From Corynebacterium freiburgense (GTDB lineage: Bacteria; Actinomycetota; Actinomycetes; Mycobacteriales; Mycobacteriaceae): DNA of 64,000 bases. This document shows, piece by piece, positions 28,644-38,181 of the stretch. Where the stretch lies: contig NZ_CP047355.1 of assembly GCF_030408815.1 (NCBI RefSeq), positions 2,046,001 through 2,110,000 of the forward strand, in the 5' to 3' direction. Numbering within the stretch: the first letter of the stretch is position 1; the number at the start of each line of letters is the position of its first letter. The notes under the pieces are model-generated. The model had not been told where the DNA came from. It made no database searches and was given only the letters and a program-made list of their open reading frames with translations. A program made the position numbers and the translations under genes.

Positions 28644-28831
28644 GTCACAGATTCCATTTTTTCGGCTGATTTTATGGAATCTGCGACACGATAGGTAGGG
28701 AACCTGTCACAAATTCCATTTTTTTCACTGTTTTAATGGAATCTGCGACAAACCCCAGGTCAACGATTGTGCGCAAGATTGGTTGCTGTCACAAATTCCA
28801 TTTTTAAAGGCGATTTTATGGAATCTGCGAC
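28644..28831 (+). repeat. Three-palindrome intergenic element (family 2), copy A
   Basis: A 188-bp core with three 44-bp imperfect palindromes (28644-28687, 28706-28749, 28788-28831), spacers of 18 and 38 bases. Each palindrome has 14-base arms of the type GTCACAGATTCCAT and ATGGAATCTGCGAC. A conserved tail follows to 28878 with a further hairpin (TTTGATAGG 28855-28863, CCTATTAAA 28869-28877). Two more copies with the same spacing are at 40368-40555 and 50245-50432. It follows the DUF4191 stop in the same direction. Confidence 0.9.
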
Positions 28832-28878
28832 ACTCGACATGAAAACATCACTAGTTTGATAGGGTGCGCCTATTAAAC

Positions 28879-29165
28879 ACCCGGGAAAGCGGCTCGAAGG
28901 CTCGGGAAACCAGCCAATACACCCGGGAAGCCCTGGTTTTTCAGCCGCCACGCCCCGGAATCAGGCAGATTTCACATCACCCACAACCCACCACCACATT
29001 TCCCCAGCTCACACCCCTAAACCAAAAGCCCACAACACAAATCTGCCGGCCTGGGCTTGCCCAACCCTTCCTTAAGCTTGTTCAATCCTTCCTCAAGCCT
29101 GCCCCCAAGCTCTTCCCAAAGCCATGCCAGCACCATCCAATCCCTCCCATACCTCAAAACACCTC
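28879..29165 (+). other. C/A-rich right flank of repeat element copy A
   Basis: Starts with CACCCGGGAAAGCGGCTCG and stays C/A-rich to about 29165. The first 190 bases match the inverted copy at 40140-40320 closely. A frame reading MRLLNTRESGSK is open in both copies, but a one-base length difference shifts it between them, so it is not a conserved protein. Confidence 0.6.
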
Positions 29166-29227
29166 AGAATGAAGGCTAGGCTAACTTTTGGGGACAAGTT
29201 CATATTTTTGCCAGGCCTGCGGCACGA

Positions 29228-29256
29228 AAAACACTGAAAGTGTTTTGTGTACACAA
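29228..29256. promoter_or_regulatory. Hairpin and overlapping 12-bp palindrome upstream of AspT-like gene
   Basis: AAAACACT (29228-29235) and AGTGTTTT (29239-29246) form a perfect hairpin with a three-base loop. It overlaps the perfect palindrome TTGTGTACACAA (29245-29256). The pair lies about 245 bases before the transporter start and may be a terminator plus operator; which is not decidable from sequence. Confidence 0.4.
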
Positions 29257-29500
29257 TCTTTTGGCCGCTGCGGCAAAACTCACATTTTGCCTCTTAGGGT
29301 GGAGCACCATTGAACATTGGCCATCGGCTTTTCATATCGAGCTCACGGTAGCTTTCAACCATCACCCTAGATTGGGGTGCCTTCTTATACTTTAGATTTC
29401 CTGCAAGTGTGGTATTCCATATCGGCGTTTTCCGAAAGTTTGATTGGGCTATCAACTACCGAAGTTGAGGGGCGTTACGCGCCCGTGCCACGATGGAAGT

Positions 29501-31123
29501 GTGCAATTGTTAGTGGAGAATAAGCTCTTAGCATTATTGGTCATAATGTCGCTCGGCCTCCTCGCTGGACGCATTAAAATCGCTGGTTTTAGATTGGGGG
29601 TGGCAGCGGTACTCTTTGTGGGACTGGGGTTTGCGACCTTAGAGCCAGAGATTACTCTTCCTCCTATTATTTTTATTGTTGGCCTTTCATTATTCGTATA
29701 TACGATCGGTTTAGAGGCTGGACCGGGGTTCTTCGAATCTATGCGTACTACCGGTGTGCGCCATAATGTCTTTGGCGTTGGCGTAGTCATTGCGGTTACT
29801 GCTATTTCATATGTGCTTATCAAAGCATTTCATATCGATAACCCTTCCGGTGCGGGCATGTTTACCGGTGCCCTAACAAACACACCGGCGATGGCGGCGG
29901 TCGTCGATACGCTACCTGCGCTTATTGGTGAAGACCTAGATACTAAAGCACAACTTGAACTCCCCGTAGTTGCATACTCATTGGCATACCCCATCGGTGT
30001 GCTCGGCGTAATTATTTCTGTAGCGGTTATGGCGAAGGTTTTTCGAATCAACCATGATCAAGAAGCGCAAGACGCCGGGGTGGCCATTCAAGAGTTGCTG
30101 ACTCGACGTATTTTAGTCACCAAGGAAGGCCTGCCCTCGGTGACCACAATGCCGCACCGCTTCGACCTAGAAATTATTATTTCTCGCATCGAACACAACG
30201 GTAAATTATTCCTCCCCGAACCCGGCGACCATGTGGATCCCGGCGATATCGTTTCGGTTGTTGGCACTGAAGACCAAGTTCTGGAAGCAGAAAAACACAT
30301 TGGCGAATTTCTACCCGGTGATCCCACTCATGATGAAGGCCTGGACTACCGCCGTATCTTCGTCTCCACAACCGAAATGGTAGGTGTGCCACTGCGGAAA
30401 CTACGCCCACGCCTCCAAGGTATGCTGGTGACCCGAGTGCGTCGCGGCGACGCTGATGTAGTAGCCACACCAGATACAATTTTGCAGCTCGGTGACCGCG
30501 TTCGCGTGGTTGCACCACATGATCGCATCGACCGTGCAACCCGCCTTTTTGGCGACTCCTACAAGCGGATTTCCGATATTAATCTGCTGCCGATGTTGGT
30601 CGGCCTAAGCTTTGGTGTATTAATCGGCATGATCCCATTTCCGCTTCCAGGTGGCACTGCGCTTAAACTCGGTAGCGCCGGTGGACCGCTCATCGTTGCA
30701 TTGATTTTAGGGGCGATTGGCCGTACCGGAAATATTGTTTGGCAGGTCCCCTATGGCGCCAATCTTGCGCTCCGACAACTTGGAATTACATTATTCCTCG
30801 CTGGTATTGGTACCACCGCAGGCGCAGGTTTCGGGAAAGCACTTTCGGACCCCCGTTCACTAACCATTTTGGGTGTTGGCGCAATGATTACCTTTGCAAT
30901 CAGCCTGCTCACCTTGATTATTGGTTATAAGATCCTCAAAATCCCGTTCGGTCAAGTTGCTGGCATTCTTTCCGGTCTGCAAACCCACCCTGCGGTTTTG
31001 AGTTATGTCTCCGACCAAACCAAAAACGAACTCCCCAGCATTGGTTACACAACCGTGTACCCCATGGCCATGGTCACAAAAATCGTCAGCGCACAGGTAT
31101 TGCTATTCCTGCTGTTTTTATAG
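29501..31123 (+). CDS. AspT/YidE-type membrane transporter with TrkA-C domains
   Basis: Putative aspartate:alanine antiporter-like transporter of about 540 residues. Two hydrophobic halves (GLLAGRIKIAGFRLGVAAVLFVG with GLSLFVYTIGLEAGPGFF, and INLLPMLVGLSFGVLIGMIP to the end) flank a central cytosolic region with two RCK_C/TrkA-C domains (around DLEIIISRIEHNGKLFLPEP and VPLRKLRPRLQGMLVTRVRR). The substrate cannot be inferred. The start is uncertain: GTG at 29501, TTG at 29507 and GTG at 29513 are all close to GGAAG at 29495. It lies after repeat copy A and a 270-base gap. Confidence 0.85.
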   Translation: MQLLVENKLLALLVIMSLGLLAGRIKIAGFRLGVAAVLFVGLGFATLEPEITLPPIIFIVGLSLFVYTIGLEAGPGFFESMRTTGVRHNVFGVGVVIAVTAISYVLIKAFHIDNPSGAGMFTGALTNTPAMAAVVDTLPALIGEDLDTKAQLELPVVAYSLAYPIGVLGVIISVAVMAKVFRINHDQEAQDAGVAIQELLTRRILVTKEGLPSVTTMPHRFDLEIIISRIEHNGKLFLPEPGDHVDPGDIVSVVGTEDQVLEAEKHIGEFLPGDPTHDEGLDYRRIFVSTTEMVGVPLRKLRPRLQGMLVTRVRRGDADVVATPDTILQLGDRVRVVAPHDRIDRATRLFGDSYKRISDINLLPMLVGLSFGVLIGMIPFPLPGGTALKLGSAGGPLIVALILGAIGRTGNIVWQVPYGANLALRQLGITLFLAGIGTTAGAGFGKALSDPRSLTILGVGAMITFAISLLTLIIGYKILKIPFGQVAGILSGLQTHPAVLSYVSDQTKNELPSIGYTTVYPMAMVTKIVSAQVLLFLLFL

Positions 31124-31143
31124 TGCTTACGTGGATACGCCAT

Positions 31144-31617
31144 TTACCCCAAAATTACGGCGGTGCCGGTCGCGCGGTCATGGAGCCCGCGGCCGTCGGC
31201 ATCCACAAGAATAGGTGGAAATACAAATAGCGTTAAAAATGTTCGTACAAATGCGCGGATGAATCCGACGCGTTCTTCGGCATCAACCCGGGCAACCCCC
31301 ATACGGAACACCGCCTGGCCAGGAGTCCGTGCAAACAAAGAAACGGAAACCGTGCCGAGAATAAGGAATACAAAGAACGTAATCGTAGATACGCCTCCAA
31401 GCTGAGACGTGAAGTTCCTTAAAATAATTGCCGCAAACATACACAAAAACCAGTCGAACGCAATACCACCAACACGCCGCATTACGCTAGCAAGCGCACC
31501 CACCCCGGACTCCGGAAGGCCTAGTTTTTCACCCGGCCATAGCCCAGGCGCAAATGGATCATCGTTTTCAGCCGGGATCTGTGGCCCATCCAGCCAACTG
31601 TGCTTTGCATCTGCCAT
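31144..31617 (-). CDS. RDD-family membrane protein
   Basis: A 157-residue protein with the RDD domain: RRVGGIAFDWFLCMFAAIIL holds the Arg and Asp of the family, followed by a second helix (ITFFVFLILGTVSVSLF), the RTPGQAVFRMGVARVD segment and a last helix ending LHDRATGTAVILG. The ATG at 31617 (MADAKHSW) is preferred over one 12 bases upstream. Function unknown. It is divergent from glnA and convergent with the transporter, the usual place for this gene in corynebacteria. Confidence 0.9.
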   Translation of the reverse strand: MADAKHSWLDGPQIPAENDDPFAPGLWPGEKLGLPESGVGALASVMRRVGGIAFDWFLCMFAAIILRNFTSQLGGVSTITFFVFLILGTVSVSLFARTPGQAVFRMGVARVDAEERVGFIRAFVRTFLTLFVFPPILVDADGRGLHDRATGTAVILG

Positions 31618-31883
31618 AGCTATCACCATATCCAGGTTTGTTTCGAAAGAACACTGGAAGGATCAACCCCAATTGCCACCATGATTACGGTCGAGTGATA
31701 GATATAGGTAGAATCTCCATCGTGCGATACAACATATGTGCCAGCAATATGCCATGCACTGGACCTTTGCGCTTTGTAGGCGCATTGGGTATTGCGCCTA
31801 CCGAGCAAGGTGCCCCCATATACTCTCTGCACCCAAGAGCTCGCACTATAGAAATCGGCCCCGCCATTCGCTAGGAGTGCCCT

Positions 31884-33320
31884 GTGGCGTTCAATTCCAT
31901 CGAAGACGTAATTCAATATATCCGCGACGAAGACGTGAAATTTGTGGACATGCGGTTCACCGACGTCCCCGGTACCGAACAGCGAATTACAATCCCCGCA
32001 GCAACCTTTACTGAAGAAGCCGCCGAAGAGGGCTTCGCATTTGATGGCTCATCTATTCGAGGGTTCACCACGATTGATGAATCCGATATGAATCTGCTTC
32101 CGGACGTGAATACCGCCGTGGTTGATCCGTTCCGCAAAGCAAAGACCATCAATATGAAGTTCTTTGTGCATGACCCGTTTACCCGGGAACCGTTTTCCCG
32201 CGACCCTCGTAATGTCGCACGAAAAGCCGAAGAATACCTCACCTCTACGGGCATTGCGGATACCTGTTTCTTTGGCGCCGAAGCAGAGTTCTACCTATTC
32301 GATAAGGTGAGTTTTGCTACCGACGCCCACCATGGTCACTACTCCATTGATGCTGACGCTGGTTGGTGGAACCGCGGGTCTAATACCACACTTGACGGAA
32401 CTCCCAACCGAGCATATAAAACCCGGCTCAAGGGAGGGTATGGCCAAACCGGCCCCCATGATGTATATGAGGAACTCCGCGATGATATGACCCTGCTCCT
32501 TGAAAACGCAGGTTTTATTGTGGAGCGTCAACACCCCGAAGTGGGAACCGGCACGCAGCAAGAAATCAACTACCGCTTTAATACCTTGCTTCATGCCGCC
32601 GATGATTTACAGACTTTTAAATACATTGTAAAAAACGCCGCATATCGCGCTGGCCGTACCGCTACTTTTATGCCAAAGCCACTCGCTGGTGATAATGGCT
32701 CTGGTATGCACGCACACCAATCACTCTGGAAAGACGGCAAGCCACTTTTCCATGATGAATCCGGGTACGCGGGCCTTTCTGATATGGCCCGCTATTATAT
32801 TGGCGGCATTCTCCACCATGCAGGCGCGGTGTTGGCGTTTACCAACCCAACGCTCAATTCCTATCACCGCCTTGTTCCAGGATTTGAGGCCCCAATTAAC
32901 TTGGTGTATTCGCAGCGAAATCGTTCTGCCGCGGTACGCATTCCCATTACCGGCTCAAACCCAAAGGCTAAGCGTATTGAATTCCGCGCACCGGACCCTT
33001 CTGGCAACCCATACTTTGGCTTTGCTGCCATGATGCTCGCCGGGCTCGATGGCATTAAAAACCGCATCGAGCCCCATGCGCCGGTGGATAAAGACCTCTA
33101 CGAGCTCCCTCCCGAGGAAGCAGCATCGATTCCCCAGGCTCCAACATCCCTGGAGGCATCCCTCAAGGCACTGGCGGAAGATCATGACTTCCTTACCGAA
33201 GGCGATGTGTTTACCGATGACCTCATTGATACCTATATCCAAATGAAGTATGACCATGAGATCGACCCAGTCCGCCTCCGCCCGACCCCGCAAGAGTTCG
33301 AAATGTACTTCGACTGCTAG
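31884..33320 (+). CDS. glnA: Glutamine synthetase type I (GlnA)
   Basis: Main ammonium-assimilating enzyme, ATP-dependent. The GTG at 31884 follows AGGAG at 31873-31877. The 478 residues show [31 protein letters not shown] and NRSAAVRIP motifs. The adenylylation site Tyr406 sits in [11 protein letters not shown], so this is the form controlled by GlnE, encoded at 40780. I could not find a convincing AmtR site upstream. Intact, with its own terminator. Confidence 0.97.
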   Translation: MAFNSIEDVIQYIRDEDVKFVDMRFTDVPGTEQRITIPAATFTEEAAEEGFAFDGSSIRGFTTIDESDMNLLPDVNTAVVDPFRKAKTINMKFFVHDPFTREPFSRDPRNVARKAEEYLTSTGIADTCFFGAEAEFYLFDKVSFATDAHHGHYSIDADAGWWNRGSNTTLDGTPNRAYKTRLKGGYGQTGPHDVYEELRDDMTLLLENAGFIVERQHPEVGTGTQQEINYRFNTLLHAADDLQTFKYIVKNAAYRAGRTATFMPKPLAGDNGSGMHAHQSLWKDGKPLFHDESGYAGLSDMARYYIGGILHHAGAVLAFTNPTLNSYHRLVPGFEAPINLVYSQRNRSAAVRIPITGSNPKAKRIEFRAPDPSGNPYFGFAAMMLAGLDGIKNRIEPHAPVDKDLYELPPEEAASIPQAPTSLEASLKALAEDHDFLTEGDVFTDDLIDTYIQMKYDHEIDPVRLRPTPQEFEMYFDC

Positions 33321-33347
33321 ACGTCATTCCCACGTTTAGCGTTACGA

Positions 33348-33402
33348 CGCCCCGCAAACCAGCAAGTATGGACACCTTAGGTTCACACTGACGTGCGGGG
33401 CG
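33348..33402 (+). terminator. Terminator after glnA
   Basis: Arms CGCCCCGCA (33348-33356) and TGCGGGGCG (33394-33402) with a 37-base loop, followed by TTTTTATT, about 30 bases past the glnA stop. Confidence 0.8.
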
Positions 33403-35482
33403 TTTTTATTATTCTCTGGTTTTAGCAAAGATTTGCTCTGCAATGCACTGCACAGCGCAAAAAGCAACGCGTTAACAGCACATTTGCGACAATGTACTAT
33501 TTGATTATCGAATAAAGAGGCGTTTCCTTATATTCATTAATGCGGCCGGATTAAAGAGCTACACATATTTTATATGCCGCTAAAAATAGGGGCACAAACA
33601 TTTCTACCACTCAAAGAATGAAATAGAAAACGCAGGACGCAATAAACTAAACCAATCAAAAGCTCTGCCACACACCATTTATCACGCTCTATTAAAAGCA
33701 AGACAACTTGACCCAGTTCCAAAAACTAGACCAGACAGAGAACGATTTGTGAGCAATTTGCTATCGGAGATACACGCTAAGTGGTGACCAACACAAGCGA
33801 CTTATAGACGTTTCCCTATCATTAGACTCGCGATTTGTTAGGCAAGGCTTTTACCCCATCGGGTGGGATTTTTTTATCTATTCCGCAACCTAAACGGTAC
33901 AGTCAAAGCCCCTTGACCGCCGACGGATCAAAAGATATAGACAGCTATCCCCCAATGGCCCACGTAGGCCAATTAAATGCAGCTTCACCTGAACTTTTAT
34001 ATCAATGTCGAAACTTAAAGAAACCTCAATCTTCACTTGGATTAACCAAAATGAATTATTGGTTTTGCACAATAATGAATAGTGCGCACTAGACAATAGA
34101 GTACTCCCCTTCTCTATTGGACGCGACAACACTTCTACCCCCTCCTCGGCTTCAATTTTTACATTATTGATTCTTCCTATAAAAGTGATATGGCCAAAAA
34201 TATGACAATTGAAGGACTGTGACCAGTCATTTAGCCATGGAAGTCCAAATCATAAAGTGCGCAATCAATTTTCCAAAGTCCGATTGCACACCCCCAGAAA
34301 CGGGGGCAAAAACGATACAGAAAGGTAGCGAAGCACAAGAATTGAAGCCCAGCGATCCGACCATTCAATACCGCATCCAACCTAAGTAGCAATATTGATA
34401 TTACCCCCATCTCCGATTCCTGCTGGACCAAATTTTATCGCCTGAAAATCGTCTTACACCACTCCTCAGACGACCGATCAATCCAGAAATTGACGCGCCC
34501 GCAAGGCGCCAAACCGGGTTCAAGAGGGAAATAAAACAATGGGTTATCACGCACATCCACCCCCGCACTAATGAGGCATGTAACGCCTAGAAAAGCCCGT
34601 GTTCAGCACCAACAGTCACACAACAAAAGCTACCAATAACCTTAATTTAATCTTAATTTTGGAGCTTTCGGTTAGGGCATCTAGAGCGCAATACAGCTTT
34701 CTTCTATCCAAATGGGTCGATTTTCAAAACGGCCTCAATCTAACACTCGAGTTCCGAATTTACCGTAAGTAAACCGCACAGTAGTCGAAAATTTATGAAG
34801 TACACAACTGAATAAAACTACCTTCAAGATAATGAAATCTTCTTCATAACACCAGGCCCGTACGCATGTTTTAGCAGGCAAGCAGTCGGCGCATCTTCAA
34901 ACACAATCCAAAATTCCCCAAATCCCTAGTCAAAGCATAAAATGGGTGGAGAGGTCAGATGTCCGACCAACAGACAGCTCCCTGACCTCCACAACGATGC
35001 CACTCCTATGTGCGAATCCGACATCGCACCCTTAGATGAACTCTGCGCACGAATAAATTACACCAATGTGAGCATCAAACCACGATACAAAAGACACGGA
35101 TTTGTAACGGCAAAAGCCCACCAAAATACAAAAACGGCCCTCGAGCAAGTTACAAAAGTGCCATTTGTGTATATGAGTTTTGCCGCCTAAAAAGCATTTT
35201 ATATAACGCGCAAGAAATCTTATAACAGTTGTATTTAGTGAATTTGAATTAACGTTTCACAAAGCTATTAATTAACTCAATTAGCACATTTCGCACTATT
35301 CAAATCTCACCCCCATAGCAAATTTACAGCTTTTGAAGTGATACGTCTGACGCAACCCATTTGGCCAGGTGAACCCATAAACAAAACGCGCCCCCATTTA
35401 TTGCTGCTCACGAAATTGAACGTACACAATTAATCCTACCCCCGAATTGCGAAGGTTCGCTTTACACGACATACTCAACGAT
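33403..35482. other. AT-rich 2-kb stretch without convincing genes
   Basis: Clearly richer in A and T than its surroundings. Short frames at 33835-34092 (+), 34231-34431 (-) and 34942-35190 (+) have no recognisable family, no good ribosome site and no matching codon use. I found no tRNA, CRISPR or insertion sequence ends. It may be decayed foreign DNA; see the fragment at 33590. Confidence 0.5.
33590..33787 (+). pseudogene. Possible C-terminal gene fragment
   Basis: One frame is open for about 65 codons without a start and ends at the TGA 33785-33787. Its last part, LPHTIYHALLKARQLDPVPK followed by a charged stretch, has the composition of a real protein C-terminus. I do not recognise the family. 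It is the best sign that the AT-rich stretch once held genes. Confidence 0.25.
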
Positions 35483-35983
35483 GTGAACAAGCCCAAGACC
35501 CATTTGAATCTCGACGACCTCGTCTGCTTCTCTTTGTATTCAGCTGCACGTGCAGTCCAACAAGTTTATCGCGGACACCTGGACCGCTGGGGTATTACAT
35601 ACCCGCAGTACCTCGTGCTCGTATGCTTGTGGGAGGAAGACGGCCTGAGCGTTAATGAGCTCGGTGAACGCCTCCACCTGGACAGCGGCACTCTCTCCCC
35701 GCTCCTGAAGCGCATGGAGGCTGCAGACCTTCTGGTACGTCTTATCGATCCGACCGATACTCGCCGCCGTATCCTCTCCCTTACCCAACGGGGACGCGAT
35801 CTTGAAGTTGAGGCAGGCCCTCTCCAGCGCTGCGTAGCTGCAAGCGTGGACCTTACTCGTTTTGAGCTCGCTGAGTTACACCAACTCACCGGCCGTGTTG
35901 TTGAGTCTCTCAATAACCGCCGAGTCCCAATGGATGGTCGTGCTTTCTCTGGAGTACGTCGCAATCCTAAAGTTCAAAACTAA
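35483..35983 (+). CDS. OhrR-like MarR-family redox regulator
   Basis: A 166-residue regulator (GTG at 35483; a TTG at 35447 would add 12 residues, neither with a clear ribosome site). The N-terminus has LDDLVCFSLYSAARAV, in which Cys15 matches the peroxide-sensing cysteine of OhrR. The tyrosine of YPQYLVLVCLWEED and the HTH LSVNELGERLHLDSGTLSPLLKRME are also typical. Likely a thiol-based repressor responding to organic peroxide or other oxidants. No ohr gene is adjacent; its neighbour is the oxygen-sensitive nrdDG pair, after a terminator. Confidence 0.85.
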   Translation: MNKPKTHLNLDDLVCFSLYSAARAVQQVYRGHLDRWGITYPQYLVLVCLWEEDGLSVNELGERLHLDSGTLSPLLKRMEAADLLVRLIDPTDTRRRILSLTQRGRDLEVEAGPLQRCVAASVDLTRFELAELHQLTGRVVESLNNRRVPMDGRAFSGVRRNPKVQN

Positions 35984-36105
35984 ATCCGGAGTTACCCAGC
36001 TTCGGCCGTGTGGTGAGCAAGGACCCAACCTTCTTTCCTCACATTGTCCCTCGTCGTTAGCACAAATCGTCTCCCAAATTTGTTGTGCTAAGGACTATTA
36101 ACCCA

Positions 36106-36140
36106 AAACCCGGCGTCGAATTGCCCTCGACGCCGGGTTT
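36106..36140 (+). terminator. Terminator after the OhrR-like gene
   Basis: Perfect 14-bp arms AAACCCGGCGTCGA (36106-36119) and TCGACGCCGGGTTT (36127-36140) with a 7-base loop, between the regulator and the nrdD leader. Confidence 0.85.
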
Positions 36141-36212
36141 CGAGTATCTCCGCTACGCAAAGGTACGCGGACGATGTGCGCCTGAGTTTCCATTTGGCGT
36201 AAAACCTGCACT

Positions 36213-36365
36213 ACATACCAGACCAAACTGAGATGTGAACAAGCCGATTCCCAATTCGGCTATTGAGTTGGTCGGTATGTGCGTGGAAAAGTTCCCAGCC
36301 TATGCTGTCAACAATCTCACGTGCACACACCGGTGACATAATACCCTACCTGCCTCTAGGGTATT
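36213..36365 (+). promoter_or_regulatory. Structured nrdD leader with Shine-Dalgarno-sequestering hairpin
   Basis: Two nested stems, 36213-36229 with 36266-36280 (ACATACC/GGTATGT, GACCAA/TTGGTC, two bulged A) and AGCCGA/TCGGCT (36242-36247, 36256-36261), are followed by a perfect 9-bp hairpin AATACCCTA (36340-36348) and TAGGGTATT (36357-36365). The second arm contains the AGGG that must serve as ribosome site for the ATG at 36370. This is the layout of a cis-acting RNA switch or thermometer. I see no cobalamin box. The outer palindrome could instead be a protein operator. Confidence 0.5.
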
Positions 36366-36369
36366 CCAT

Positions 36370-38181
36370 ATGTGCCCCTCTACTCGTCTCTCGTCCCCTA
36401 CAACAAGCATTAATGTATCCGAAACCATCAATGAGTATCTTGATCGATCTGACTGGCGCGTTCACGCCAACGCTAATCAAGACTTCTCACTTGGCGGCTT
36501 AGTTCTAAATACAAGCGGCAAGGTAGTAGCGAACTATTGGCTTGAAGAGATCTTCTCCTCTGAGGCCGCACAGGCACACCGAAATGGTGATATCCACATC
36601 CATGACTTGGATATGCTTTCTGGGTATTGCGCTGGCTGGTCATTGCGCCAACTCCTACAGGAAGGATTTGGCGGTGTTGCGGGCACGATCTCTTCCGCCC
36701 CGCCACGGCATTTTTCCTCGGCATGCGGACAAGTAGTAAACTTCCTCGGCACACTTCAAAATGAATGGGCTGGCGCGCAAGCATTTAGCTCATTTGATAC
36801 CTATATGGCACCATTTGTACGTCTTGATCAGTTGAGCTACGACCAAGTCGAGCAGATCATGCAAGAATTCATTTTTAATCTTAATGTTCCTAGTCGGTGG
36901 GGAACACAAACACCATTTACCAACCTTACGTTCGACTGGAATTGCCCTGCTGATTTGGCCGACCAATACCCAATGATCGGCGACGATATCTGTGACTTTA
37001 CCTACGGTGATCTGGGCAAAGAGATGGATATGATCAATCGGGCTTTTATAAGCGTTATGTCCCAAGGTGACACCGAAGGACGACCTTTTACCTTCCCAAT
37101 CCCCACCTATAACATCACGGAAGAATTTGATTGGGAAAGCCCAAATGCCCTAGCGCTTTTTGAAATGACAGCCCGTTATGGGCTGCCCTATTTCCAGAAT
37201 TTTATAAACTCAGAGCTCGACCCTGGGATGATTCGCTCCATGTGCTGCCGTCTGCAACTTGATTTGCGGGAACTCCTTAAACGAGGCAATGGGCTCTTTG
37301 GTTCAGCAGAGCACACAGGTTCGATTGGGGTGGTCACTCTAAACTGCGCACGCCTAGGTTTTCGATTTAAAGACGCCGGCGAAGAAGCATTGCTTAAAGA
37401 AGTTACGCACCTGGTGAAGCTGGGCGTCGATACGCTTGAACGACGCCGCGCAACCATAAATAATCTCCTCGAGCGTGGGCTATTTCCATATACCGCCAGG
37501 TGGTTACCGGATTTAAATAACCATTTTTCTACCATCGGCGTCAATGGGTGCAATGAAATGATCCGGAATTTCACAGACGACACGCACGACATTACAACCG
37601 CTGAAGGCCATGACTTGGCTGGACGACTTCTCGACCATATAAATGATGTGCTTATTGAAGCCCAAGAGCAGACCGGACATTTGTACAATCTTGAAGCTAC
37701 GCCTGCGGAAGGTACAACATACCGTTTCGCCCGCGCCGATCGAGCTCACTATCCAGGCATAATTCAGGCAGGTACTGCAGAAGAGCCATATTATACAAAC
37801 TCGACGCAATTGCCCGTTTCATATACACCGGACCCATTTGCGGCATTGATTGCACAAGATGATTTGCAGACACGATATACCGGCGGCACTGTGCTTCATC
37901 TCTATATGGGCAGCGCCATGAGTAGCGGAAAGGCATGTGCGTCACTCGTGCGTCGAGCACTTACATCCTTCCAATTGCCTTATATTACGATCACGCCAAC
38001 TTTTTCGATCTGTCAAACACATGGTTATCATTCCGGAGAGCACCCAGAATGCCCCGTGTGCGGAGCGGAAACAGAAATGTGGACGCGGGTTATGGGGTAC
38101 TTCCGCCCAGTGGCAAGCTTTAATACCGGCAAACAAGGCGAATTCCATGAGCGCCAATACTTTACCGAACCAGCAGCCTGA
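36370..38181 (+). CDS. nrdD: Anaerobic ribonucleoside-triphosphate reductase (class III)
   Basis: Glycyl radical enzyme that makes deoxynucleotides without oxygen. The 603 residues have the N-terminal NGDIHIHDLDML motif, active-site segments with CGQVVNF and GVVTLNCARLG, the zinc site cysteines C548, C561 and C564 (CQTHGYHSGEHPECPVC), and the glycyl radical loop SFNTGKQGEF with Gly587. It is shorter than the E. coli protein because it lacks a full ATP-cone. nrdG overlaps its 3' end. The gene implies growth under oxygen limitation. Confidence 0.95.
   Translation: MCPSTRLSSPTTSINVSETINEYLDRSDWRVHANANQDFSLGGLVLNTSGKVVANYWLEEIFSSEAAQAHRNGDIHIHDLDMLSGYCAGWSLRQLLQEGFGGVAGTISSAPPRHFSSACGQVVNFLGTLQNEWAGAQAFSSFDTYMAPFVRLDQLSYDQVEQIMQEFIFNLNVPSRWGTQTPFTNLTFDWNCPADLADQYPMIGDDICDFTYGDLGKEMDMINRAFISVMSQGDTEGRPFTFPIPTYNITEEFDWESPNALALFEMTARYGLPYFQNFINSELDPGMIRSMCCRLQLDLRELLKRGNGLFGSAEHTGSIGVVTLNCARLGFRFKDAGEEALLKEVTHLVKLGVDTLERRRATINNLLERGLFPYTARWLPDLNNHFSTIGVNGCNEMIRNFTDDTHDITTAEGHDLAGRLLDHINDVLIEAQEQTGHLYNLEATPAEGTTYRFARADRAHYPGIIQAGTAEEPYYTNSTQLPVSYTPDPFAALIAQDDLQTRYTGGTVLHLYMGSAMSSGKACASLVRRALTSFQLPYITITPTFSICQTHGYHSGEHPECPVCGAETEMWTRVMGYFRPVASFNTGKQGEFHERQYFTEPAA

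Noticed and set aside
28463-28657. Pro/Thr/Gln-rich minus frame in the left flank of copy A
   Set aside because: Product of G/T-rich simple repeats; no start signals, not shared by the other copies.
28864-29172. Open frame MRLLNTRESGSK in repeat flank A and again (minus) at 40093-40335
   Set aside because: Same repeat DNA; a one-base length difference shifts the frame between copies, so it is not conserved as protein.
29171-29189. DtxR box near GAAGGCTAGGCTAACTTTT
   Set aside because: Only about 12 of 19 consensus positions agree and the right half-site is poor; no iron gene follows.
31630-31883. AmtR operator before glnA
   Set aside because: Some CTAT and ATAG pieces are there, but no arrangement fits the known site convincingly.
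34942-35190. 82-codon frame in the AT-rich desert
   Set aside because: No ribosome site, no recognisable motif, composition not like a gene; cannot be supported.
36141-36369. Cobalamin riboswitch or NrdR box before nrdD
   Set aside because: Neither a B12-box-like core nor the NrdR consensus ACACWATATMTWGTGT is visible; the leader is reported only as an unassigned structure.
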